DNA of 64,000 bases, taken from NCBI RefSeq assembly GCF_000151315.2, contig NW_011887295.1, forward strand, positions 1,068,544-1,132,543. The letters are read 5' to 3'. Position 1 is the stretch's first letter; each line of letters begins with the position of its first letter. Shown here in pieces: positions 13,099 through 23,520 of this stretch. The DNA is from Capsaspora owczarzaki ATCC 30864. Lineage: Eukaryota > Opisthokonta > Filasterea. Both the position numbers and the translations under genes were made by a program. The notes under the pieces were generated by a model, which was not told the origin of the DNA, did not search any database, and worked only from the letters and a program-made list of their open reading frames with translations.

Positions 13099-16000
13099 TC
13101 AATTTGGTTTGGCAAACGGATCCACGTATTTCGCACGAGAGCGACGACCGCTTGCAGCGGAGGAAGGGGCACCAGCAACAGCAGCAGCTGCAGCAGCAGC
13201 AGCCGGGGTTGTCAAAGCAGCGCCAGACGGCCCAGCTTGTGATTGGGGTGCTGGTGTTGCGACGCGCCCCAAGTCCGTGTCCGACGGAGGCGCAGCAGGG
13301 GCCGCGGCGCCGTCATCCTCCACTGGCCCGTTCTGTTCCAAAAAGAATAATCCAAAGATTTAAAAAACAATTTAAAAAATGAAATCTCAACCACACAGAC
13401 AAACCACATGAGGCCCAAAATGTACCTTGGAGACCCAACGCTTCAGTTTGGGATCAAACACCATCGAATTTTCCTCGCCAAGGTTGGCAACGATGGGGCG
13501 TTTCGGCAGGATATTCGAGGCGGATTTCATGAGGGACGAGAGCCAGCCTTGACCGCGCGCTTCAGCTCGTTTCTTCTCCTCGGCAGCTAGAACACACGCG
13601 AAAGCATAAGTAAGAATGAAACATAAATCCAAAGAAACACTGCTCCGCCCCCCCCCCTCCAAGCAAGCCACCGACTCGACTCACCAGCCCATGGATCAAC
13701 TTTGGCGCCAGAACTTTGATCGGCGTCGGGATTTTCCGCTTCTTCGCTGTTGCCCGACGTGCTCGTGTCGGACGACATGGCCTGCGACGGCTTTTTGGAC
13801 CGCTTCCGATTGGTGTACAATCCCAGGTCATCTTCATCTTCAACGCCGTTCGCTGCTCCAGTGTGTGATTCGGCTGCAGCAGGGGCATCGGCAGAAGTTG
13901 CATGATTGTCGGAGAAGTGGGTCGGAGCGGAATCGGCATCCGCAAAAAGCGGCCCTGCAGCGTTCGAACCCGCTGCTTGCCACGACATGAGAGAGCCGGC
14001 ACCTTCGTTGGCGCCCAGTAGATTGGTTGCAGTGGCGGTGGGATCGAAAAACAACATGGACTCGGTACTTGGCGCCGGGTTTTGCGGCGGCGTGCTCTCG
14101 TCCGAAGATTGAAGGGGCGCAGACGTCAGGCGTGCGCTCGTGTGCAACGTACTCGGAATGTACGACGAGTCTGCAGCAAAGGAGCGGACGGTCGTGTCAT
14201 GAAGCGCGAAGGTGGGCTGTTCGGTGTATCCGCTTGTTGTCGTGGCAGCCCAACCAGAGACACTCGCCATGGACTGCGACGAGAGTGGCAGAGGAGGGAG
14301 AGAGGAGGCCGGAAGAAAGCCACCACCACCACCACCACGAGCACCCGCGGACTCGTGCGACCGAGGGAGTGGCGTCGAATACATGTCGTACCGATATCCT
14401 GGTGGCTCGGACGGGTCTCCAAACTGACCGGAAAGTGGACGTGCAGTGCTGGAAAATGCCGTAGGTTGCGGGAGAGGCGCGTCAATGTCAAAGTTCGGAT
14501 CATAATCGGGATCGAATTCGAGTTCGGCGGGGTCAATGTACAAGTTCAAGTCGACGTCGTCCATCACATCGACGCTATCGTCTCGGCCTGAGGCGGGCAG
14601 AGGTTCGCCTGTCGAGGTGCCGTCCCCGCCAAGCAAAGTTGTGCCGGTGGCAAGTCGAAGCGAGCTTTGAGCAGAGAGCGAGATGGCGTGAGTGCGGTCG
14701 GGGAACGGCGCAGTCGACTCCAAATCAAGCGGCGAGGATCCGGTGTCACGAAGCTCTGGGGCGGGTGCCAGGCTGTCCCCAACAGTTAACAGGCGCACCG
14801 ACGAGGCGGGAGGTGGTGCGGTCGATGGAGGCGCTTGCAGGTGGACGGCCCATTGGGAGAGTAGAGCATGCAGAGCCCGAGAAGGGTCAAGGCTCGTCTC
14901 GGCAAAGCGTGACACTGCAAGCTGCAGCTTGGGCACGTCATAGTCGAGCTTGGCACACGCTACAATCATTGCGAATGGCAGCAGATGTGGTTGCGGTTGT
15001 GAAACGCAGAAATCAAAGCCAGCAGCGTATCGACCGTCCATCAGCAAGCCTTCCAGCGTCGACAAGTCGGCCTCGGAAGGACCATAGCCATAGCTCGGAG
15101 TATGCTCCGCAGCTGGAGGTTCGTCGGCAAGGACTGAGGTGGAGGTGCTCGCTTCGGCTGTGGTTGGCCGCGCCGGGGCGAACTCGACATCGAGCGCGTG
15201 AGTGCCTGCATCGACAAGAGTAGGGAAGGCCGAGATGCCTGCATCGACAAGAGCAGGGAATGCAGAGATGCCTGCATCCACGCGCTGAGGGGCCAGCTCG
15301 AGCGAGGTAGAGGTGCTCGCATGAGCGCTTGGGGGTCGCGCTGGCACAGCAGGCTCGACATCGGTCAGAGTGAATGCGTCGACAAGCTGCACAGCTGGCT
15401 GGAGCGGCACAGGATCCGGTTGGCTTGCAGTGAGCACATCAATGCGATCGACAGCCCCCTTCAATTCGGTGGCTTGGGAATCAAGGTCTGTGCGAAGTTG
15501 TTGAAGCTCGAGCTGCGCTTGCTCAAGCTTCTGCTTTTCGGCAGCCAACTCGGAGCGCAGCTGTTGATTTTCTGTCTCAAAGGCAGCGGACGAGTTGGAG
15601 GCAACATGTTGTTCGGGAGCGGTTGAAACTGCAGACTCCAACTGTGCTTGCTCGCGTTTCTGCGTTTCGGCAGCAGCCAGCTCGAGGCGCAACTGTTGAT
15701 TCTCTGGCTCGAAAGGAGCGGACTCGAGAGCAATGTTGTGTGACGAGTACAGCGGAGCAGTTGGAATTTCAGACGTACTGCTGGAAGGAAGCGCGCTGGT
15801 CTCGGGTTGTTGGTGCAAGGATGCTGCGGCAAAATCGGCGCTCTGGTCGGCAGTGCTGGTATCTGCAAGCGCAAAGTCATCGGCTGGAGCAACCGGAATC
15901 GCTGCTTCTGGGTGTTGGAAATCAGCCTCTGGCGGCGGAGGGTTGGAAGGTGAGCGATCATCCGTTTCGTCGTGATTCGCCCGCAGACTAGGTTGCTGGC

Positions 16001-19000
16001 GCCTGGATTTGGGCCGCGTGTACATGTCGCTCTCAATCGTGTCATCCAAACCGGCCCAGCTGTCGTCATTGGAGGGCGCGGCTCCGTGTGAATGCAAACC
16101 AGACTCGCCGTAAGTGGCACTGGGGCTCGACGCAAGCCAAGCAGGGTGGGACGATTGCACTTCGGGCGCAACTGCCCAAGGCTCAAGAGGTTGCGAAGCA
16201 ACGAGGGCAGACGACGAAGAAGACTCGTAGCTTTGTGGATTCGCGGGCTGATGTTGCGTTTCGAAGAATTGCTGTTGCTGTGATGATGACGATGATGATG
16301 GTTGTGGAAGGTGTTGCAGTGGTGGTTGCTGGGGCTGACTGGCGCTCGGTGCGGGGAATAAATCAACAGAATTCGTGCCAGTCAGAGTCTCAGAGCCAAG
16401 GTACCCGTTGGCGTAAGCGGCGGAGCCTGAAGCAAACATCTCGGTTGCTTGAGAGCCCGCAATGGGCTCCTCGCGTGGAATCGACTCACGATCAAAGGAT
16501 TGGGCCAAGCTAGTGTCCTGCGATGCACGATCAGCCGGTTGCAAGTCAAGCCATGCCGCCTGCTGACTTGCATGTAGATCAATCTGCTGGAATTGGTCCA
16601 CAGATTGGAGCTGATCGACTGGCTGAAACTGAACAAATTGAGGGCCGTCCTCAGCCGCAGAAGGCTGGAAATGATCCGCCAGCTTGAAGTGGTCCACTTG
16701 TTGGAAATGATCCACTTGCTGGAAATGGTTGACGGGTTGGAAATGATTCACTTGCTGGAAATGATTGACGGGTTGGAAATGATCCACTTGTTGGAAATGA
16801 TCATCTCTCGAATCCACTTCTTGATCGCCAGAAACTTGCCGTTTGTGAGTGCGACTGGTGAACATGTCATCTTCCCAACCGTTCTCGGTGACTTCAGGGG
16901 CAGCCACGGTTTCTTGCCGAGGAGTGTCGTCGACTAGTTCTGAAGTAGTAGACTCGAGCGGAATGTCGCTCAAGGACTGAGCGTTGGTGAACACGTCGCC
17001 TCCTGCGGCGTGCTCTGGAGCGAGATCGTGATGGCTGGAGTTCATCACGGGTGCCGACGCAGCAGCCTCGTCATTCGCCTCTGCGTGCTTTGGTCGTCGA
17101 CTTGTAAACATGTCGTCCTCCCATCCAGATTCAACAGCGTCCGTCGAAGGTGCCGATGACACGGCAGCCTCGTCACGCAGCTCTTCTTCGTGTTTTGGTC
17201 GGCGACTGGTAAACAAGTCGTCCTCCCATCCGGCCTCGACGGCAGCAGCGTCGCTGGAGGCAACTAGAGTCGAGTCGAACGGTTGACTCGGTGCTGTCTG
17301 CCATGGCGCAGACACAAATCCGTGGTCGTTTGGAAGTGCGGACGGATTGTTCATCAGGGGTGGTTCTGCCTGAACGATAGGCTCGGTCTCGTCGCTTGGC
17401 TCGGTCGGTTTTCTGTGGCGGCTGGTGAACATGTCGTCCTCCCAGGCAGTTTCGCCAGAGGGTTGGTCATCCTGCCCTTGCGAATCTTGGTGTGTGGGGA
17501 CGGTTTGAGAAAGCTGCCAGAACGGAGTTGGTGCGGCCGCCAGCCACGGAGCACCAGGAGGGGTGGCAGCATTCGCTTGAGTCGGGTTGCCCTTGTCAAA
17601 AGCGAACGGTTCGGGGACAATCTCGTGGTTGGCGGTCGTCGGTTGTACGGGCGGCCTTTCATTCTCTGCGCTCGTTGCAAAAGAAAAGGGTGCCGAAGAA
17701 ATCGCAGCTTCGCTCGCGACAGACCAGTGGTGGTTACCAGCACTGCTCGTATGATTTGACAGACCGCTGTCGGTATCTGCTTCAAGCTGGTCGGCAGCTG
17801 GCTGGTCCTCCGGATCTTGTTGACGCTTGGCTCTGCGACTGGTAAACATGTCGTCGTCCCAACCAGTCTCGGCAGCTTCTGCAGGAGGAAGTGGTACTGA
17901 CTCGGTTGGTTTGGTTGCCTCGATTGCCTCGCTGGCTTCGACTGGAGCTGGGCCCGTCAACGTGGACGAAACAAACCACGGCGCAGCGGTCAAAGTCGTG
18001 CTACCCGGCGCGCTGCCAGCCACAAACCACGGATTCTCGACATTGGTAACCCCCAAAGTCGCAACGTCACTAGCAGGCGCCGTCGAGACAGCTTGCACCG
18101 CGAACGGATCGACCACAGGCACTTCTGGAGCGGTGAAGGGCGCAGGAGGAGCGACCCAAGATGTGCTGTCGATCTCGGAGGGCTGCGGAGCGAAAGATGG
18201 CGAAACCGGCTTCGCGGCGCGGCGGCTTGTAAACAGATCGTTCTCGAGCTCGAGATCCTCTGGCAAATTGAGCGTAGGGCGACCGGGCTCGGTGTGTCCA
18301 GCTTCGAGTGGTGCTGAAGCCGGATTGTACGATGAGATTGGATGGTGGGTGAGTGTCGCAGCACCAGCCTCTGCGTGACCTGTTGCTGCTGGAGTGGCTG
18401 CAGTAGCAGTTGGAGCAGCAGCAGGAGCAACAGCAGCAGGAGCAGCAGCAGTCGGAGCAGCAGTCGTGGTGCTTGTCAATCCAGAAGCAGCCACATAGTA
18501 TCGCCTGCCTCGCGACGTTGACGCAGACGCGATCGATCCGCTGTAGAACTTGCCCGCGGGAACAGCAGCAGACGGCGCCGTCATTGCAGTCAGCGGAGTC
18601 TGGTGTGAGGCAGAGACGGACGGATCCCACAGAGTTGAAGCAGCAGAAGCAGTGTTGTTGGCCGTTGAGCTTGTTGGGCGGCCACTGCTCGCAGCGAGGC
18701 CTGCGCTTGCAAAGAAGCCAGCGGGCGATGCAAACGGCGAAGGAGCAGTCGCAGTATGAGGAGTAGAGTGAGCAGTCTGAGGAGTACCAGTCATTGTGTG
18801 ACTGTGAGCAGGCGTAGACGCAGCAGCAGGAGCTGTAGATTGAGCAAACCAGGTCGGCTGCGGTGCGTTGTCGTGCACTGCTGCGCCAGTGAACAAGTTA
18901 GTCAAGTGTTGTTGTTGTTGCTGGTGGTGGTGGGGGTAGTGCTGTGGCTGCAGATCGAGGTCTGATGCTGCTGCGTTGGCGACTTGGGAGAAGAAGTCGG

Positions 19001-19178
19001 CCGTCATTGCTTGCGTCGTCATGCTGATGCTGTTGTTGCTGATGCTGATGCTCTGAGTGTTGCTGCTAGGGAACAGCCGAGCCGTCGCCTGCGCCTGGAA
19101 CGGCTGCACCGGCGACGTGAACGTGCTGGTCGATGGCGTTGAGCCGCCAAAGAACTTGGACGGAGAGTCAAAGCTCAT
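13099..19178 (-). CDS. SEC16: Sec16-like ER exit site scaffold with repeated F-T-S-R motifs
   Basis: Exons 13685-19178, 13426-13586 and 13099-13332 give 1962 residues. The C-terminus carries the conserved Sec16 tail: G-W-L-S-S-L, then L-G-E-E-N-S-M-V-F-D-P-K-L-K-R-W-V, then R-R-S-R-A-K-Y-V-D-P-F. Sec16 organises COPII budding at ER exit sites. Most of the protein is disordered and Ala/Ser/Thr/Pro-rich. About eight copies of an acidic W/L-E-D-D-M-F-T-S-R-like motif are spread along it. Between them lie a short H-F-Q-Q-V-D tandem and a Gln/Glu coiled coil. A helical segment (L-S-T-L-E-G-L-L-M-D-G-R-Y-A-A-G) resembles only the start of the Sec16 central domain; I cannot trace a full ACE1 domain, so the name rests mainly on the C-terminal tail. 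Confidence 0.72.
16672..16803 (-). repeat. Tandem 18-nt repeat encoding H-F-Q-Q-V-(D/N)
   Basis: Seven or so head-to-tail 18-nt units in the Sec16-like gene encode variants of H-F-Q-Q-V-D, H-F-Q-P-V-N and H-F-K-L-A-D. Units are nearly identical in DNA, which suggests recent expansion. Confidence 0.88.
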
Positions 19179-19519
19179 GCTGGCTGAGTGTGTGCGTGTT
19201 TATTGGGTGCCACTCAATCCCAATGGAAACAAGCAACAATGACTCAAAGACCACAAGACCAAAAAGAGCAAAGACCGAAGAAACGGAAGGAACGAAAGAA
19301 AAAGAAAGGAAAACGAGAACAGAAGAAAAAAAGACTGAGACGCTCAGAAATCATCAACGTGTGTATTTTGTAAGACTACTTTGCATAATGCTCGTGTAGA
19401 ATGGAAACGGCAAAACAGAAAAACAAAGGGAAAGGAACAACCAAACAATGCAAGTGAAAACAAACAAACAAAACTCAAAATTGAAGCAAAACTTCTCTCA
19501 AACGTTCAGTATCGACATT
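19179..19519. other. Intergenic, upstream of the Sec16-like gene
   Basis: These 341 nt of A/G-rich sequence lie between the Sec16-like start and the SLC44 stop, both genes on the minus strand. No ORF or clear motif was seen. The region should hold the Sec16-like promoter and the SLC44 3' UTR. Confidence 0.5.
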
Positions 19520-22500
19520 TTAAAGCGCTGGCTTCTCGTTTTGGTGTCCCACAATGCGCTGCAACTTTTCAGACATGTAGTAAGGCTTCTCGGCGGTGCC
19601 ATCGTTGCGCTCGCAATCCTCGCAGAAGCAAAGGAAGATGGTGTCGATCGTCATGTCAAACACACTGAAGATGCCCTTTGCAATCATGTAGGCAAAGACA
19701 GCAACAACCTGCAAGAGAAAGCACAAAGAGCGTTGCAACAACAACAGCAAACCCCCCCCCCCGTGAGCCAAAGAACTCGACACACTTCAAAAAAACCAAA
19801 CCATCAAAAAATCACGTACAATGACAGGGAGCATAAAGTAGTTGAGATCTGCTGATCGGTTCTTGAGAATATACCATGTGAGGACGGAGGCGGTGCAGGC
19901 AACCATCATCTTGCCCAGGAAGATGACAAAGTCGCCGACCTTGTCGACGAACGCAAGACGCAAAATGTTGCGTGTGAGCAGCTCGAAGGCGCGCACAGCG
20001 GCGTGGCAGAAGCTGTAGCCGTAGACGGCAATTTCAATGTACGCGTTCTTGTTCAAGAAGCGAATAAACTTTTCCAGACACCAGAGGCAGCACCGGAAGC
20101 ATTTGACAATAACCTTGACAAATTCGCTCTGAGAGGTTCTTGTCTGCCGGTCAATGTACTCGAGCATGACGCGCGCAACTTGCACAAGCGCAAGGATGAG
20201 CGAGCCAAAAGCAATCGAGCCCAGGTGATAGATCAGCGCACGCTTGAGGGATCCAATGATGGGGAACCACGGCAGGTTTTTGTGGTCACGCGTCCAGTAC
20301 CAAGTCGCCACTGCACCGGCAATGGTGACCTGGCTGAGGGCAGTGAGGAGATTGGTCGTCCAGAACAGACCGACAAGGTGGTAAATCTGGAAGCTGCGGA
20401 GGAGACTGTCGCTCGTGTAGCCGAGGAAGGTGCAGTTGGTGGGCTCGGACTGGTCGGCCGGAGGCGTGCAGGTAATGTTGACGCCAAGGCCGTAAGGGTC
20501 GTTGAAGGACGCCTCGCCGGAGGTCGCGAGGAAGGCAGCGACCCAAATCCACCAGATGAGGAAGGCAACCAAGGCACCCATCGTAATGATCGGAAGGAAG
20601 ATCATGGAGGGCATGGCGGCCATGGCGCGCGCAGCTTCCTTGATAATCTCGATGGCAATCTTGATGCGGTTGCGCAAAAAGACAACACAGACAAAGAGCA
20701 CAAAGCAGACAACAGCGGAAATGATGCCGAGCACGAGGAAGGTATACTCTTGATAGGCAATCGTGTTAAAGTGCAGATTGTAAGGGAGGGAGTTGCTCAA
20801 GTCCCTGTGCTCCTTGTACTGCTGGAAGCAGATGCCGGTGGCAGCTGCAGAGCCAGCAAGCGCACCCAAAAGCGTCATCCAGACCATGAATCCAGCGATA
20901 AAGCGCAGCAGGAAGAGCCAGACAAACGCCATGGCGACGGCAATGGCGCAGCCAGCGAGAATGTACACCCACGCAGCCTCCAAGTCGGACAAGACCTGGC
21001 CAGACAGCTCGGCAGTGTTGAAAAAGTCGAGCAGAACGTTCAGCGATGCCGTCAGGTTGACACCAGCAACCTCGACCGTGTTGCCGTCCAAAATGTACGA
21101 AAAGTTTTGAGTGAGCACAGAAAAGTCGGGAATGCATCGCTTCAGGAAGGTGGTGCTCTGGAGCTGGTAGGGCGCGCAGGTGCCGTTCAAGACAAAGTCT
21201 TCGAGCTCGTTGTTGTCGCTGGGTGCAAACGTGTAGCGGCAAATGGCTTCGTCGTAGTCCATGTTGACGCCCACAAACTTGCTGGCCGTCGGGCACTCTG
21301 GGACGCACACTTGCGTGGTTTGCAGGCAGTTGAGGTTGACGGGGTCGCACTTGGTAATGTCAAAGAAGAAGAGGTACGAGTTGTTGCGCTGGTCGCCGTA
21401 CAGTCCGTCGTTGAGCTCGCCGCAAATGTTTCCCATCGAGTCGACGGGGTTGATGAGGCGGAACGGGTCTCCGTTAGCAAAGCCGAAGCTGAAGAGGTTG
21501 GAAATGCAGGACAACAAAAAAATCAGTCACAGCACACCATGCAGAATGCTCATCCAAGCGGTGGTGTTCAAGAGGATGATCAGATGAAGCTTTGGCCATA
21601 ACGGGTTTGGATCTTTTTCGGCTTTTGACATGGTTTGGGAAGGAGGATCTGGCGGGGGCGAGGCTGTCATCCAAAAAAGGGCCGACGCTCCCTTTTCTTT
21701 TTCCTTTTCTTTTTTCCTTTCTTTTTCGTTTTGGCTTTGTGCCTTGAATGGAGAGGAGGAACATGGACTTACGCGGCAATGATGATCATGCCAATCCAGA
21801 ACACAATGAACAGCAGGCAGCATGGTACATCCGTGCACTTGCGGTTGTGGATGGGTCCCTGTTTTTAGAAGAAGAGCGAAAAAGACAAAGTTAGCATCCA
21901 ACCGGCCAATCGCATTACAACTAGCACAATATCACAATCAAAATTTAAACATGACAAAAAGAAAAAAGAAAAAAAAGAAAAAGCCACAACAATGAGCTGA
22001 TGGGGTGGAGAAGTTTCGCATTTGAAAAATCAACACCTTCCCAGTTTTGCCGCTCGGCCAAGCAGAGAAAGCGCTCAACTCGCTTCGCTGGAGCTGCATG
22101 TCGTGCCTGGCGGACACTTGTCTCTTCCAACCCATCGTCCCGCGCTCTGCTGGCTTCCTTGAGTTGAGGTGATAAAAAGTGGCGATACTAATCCATTACT
22201 ATTTTTGAATTTTTTTTCGCAAAGGATTGCCATGCCAAAACAAACAAAAAATAAAAAATAAAAAATAAAAATTGATGGGTCGCCGTCGTTTTGGATGCTC
22301 ACCATGCACACTGTTGAATGTGGCGACAGAAGGAGGTGCAACACCAGTCGAACAAGAGGAAAAAGGAAACAAAGCAAAAGTGCCCCACCAGCGACACAAT
22401 CCAGATGAAAGTGAAAGAGGGAGTTGTTGTTGTTGCTGTTTTGTTGTTGTTGTTGTGGTTGCCAACTTTTTTTTTTTTTTTTTTTTTTTTTTTGGTTCGG

Positions 22501-22684
22501 AGTGTGCAAAACCACCAGCACCACTGTGGAGCGAGCGCATCCCACGGCGCGAGCGACACGGCAGACCAGGTCCAATGCTTCCTCTATGTCTCCCTGGGCC
22601 ACATGGAGGGAGACGTGGCTGGGTCAGACGCAGTCAGACCACAGGGCAAACGGCCAAAGCGCGAAGGGCGCGTTTCAACAAAAC

Positions 22685-22719
<35 letters not shown>

Positions 22720-22951
22720 AACAGATGCCCTCCCACTGCTGCTCAACTCAATGGAGCCCCCTCCTGATGATGTGAGGAGGATGGAAAGGCAGTCTGGTGG
22801 GCTGCTGGTGTAAGTGGGTGGAGCCGAGGGTGGCGGAGGCGACTCCCAGCGAGCGACAGAGCAGTGAGAACTAAAGCGAGCAGCGAACCTTGAAGTCAGG
22901 GTCGTAGGCGATCTTGTCCTCCTTCAGCTCAATGTCTTCGCCTTTTGCCAT
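19520..22951 (-). CDS. Choline transporter-like protein (SLC44/CTL family)
   Basis: Exons 22889-22951, 21773-21858, 19820-21488 and 19520-19708 give 668 residues, typical for CTL proteins. The N-terminus (M-A-K-G-E-D-I, D-P-D-F-K, then G-P-I-H-N-R-K-C-T-D-V-P-C-C) is a CTL signature. It is followed by a first membrane helix and by F-A-N-G-D-P-F-R-L-I with D-S-M-G-N-I-C-G. A Cys-rich extracellular loop and about nine further hydrophobic helices follow. The C-terminal part contains C-F-C-E-D-C-E-R-N-D-G and Y-Y-M-S-E-K-L, also conserved in CTL1-5. The family transports choline and ethanolamine at plasma and mitochondrial membranes. The paralogue group is not resolved. Intron 1 is 1030 nt and holds poly(T) and poly(A) runs. 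Confidence 0.94.
22467..22493 (+). repeat. 27-nt poly(T) run in SLC44 intron 1
   Basis: A pure T run, preceded by a GTT-rich microsatellite (about 22422-22457). Confidence 0.93.
22686..22717 (+). repeat. 32-nt poly(A) run in SLC44 intron 1
   Basis: A pure A run about 190 nt from the poly(T) run in the same intron. The two are inverted to each other and could pair in the transcript. Confidence 0.93.
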
Positions 22952-23520
22952 CTCAAAGAGTAAAGAAAAGAAAGAAGAAAAAAAAAATGAATGAATGAAG
23001 GAATGATTGACGAGAAACTAAAAGTCAATGTCGCTTGGACGGCTAAACAATAAAAGTCAAATACGACAAGGAAAAACCAAAAGACCTCAAACAAAACAAT
23101 TGACACTAAGCTTGTTGTTGTCGACAACCCCGATTTAAGGTTGGATGGCTCACTAGCGTCCAGGTGAATCGTGGATGCGATTGGCTGTTCCACTGGCTTT
23201 CACTCCAAGTGGTTCAAGTGGTTTTGGATTCGAAGCAAAACAGAATTGACAACGCCAACCTCTGCCTCCTCGACCCCGAGGCCTCTAGTGCGACTTGGCC
23301 AGAGCATCAACCGTATCTCTGGATACAAGAGCAAGATGTCAAACCTGTGGAGGTCGGCACGTCGCGACGATTGTGCAATCTCATGTTAAACACCACTGTA
23401 TTTTTCACCCATTCAACGCAACACAACTTTAGATTGACGCACCAATTGCCAATTACCTTGAAGCGCGACTCATAATTCAAAGTTTGAAACAAACAACCAC
23501 AGAAAGTCGGCAGACTTTGC
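22952..23520. other. Intergenic region, SLC44 promoter side
   Basis: These 569 nt lie between the SLC44 start and the receptor kinase stop, tandem on the minus strand. The first 60 nt upstream of the ATG are A/G-rich, fitting a 5' UTR. No convincing ORF was seen. Confidence 0.5.

Noticed and set aside
20003-21601. 532-codon plus-strand ORF
   Set aside because: Antisense to the SLC44 exon; no hydrophobic or domain pattern of its own.
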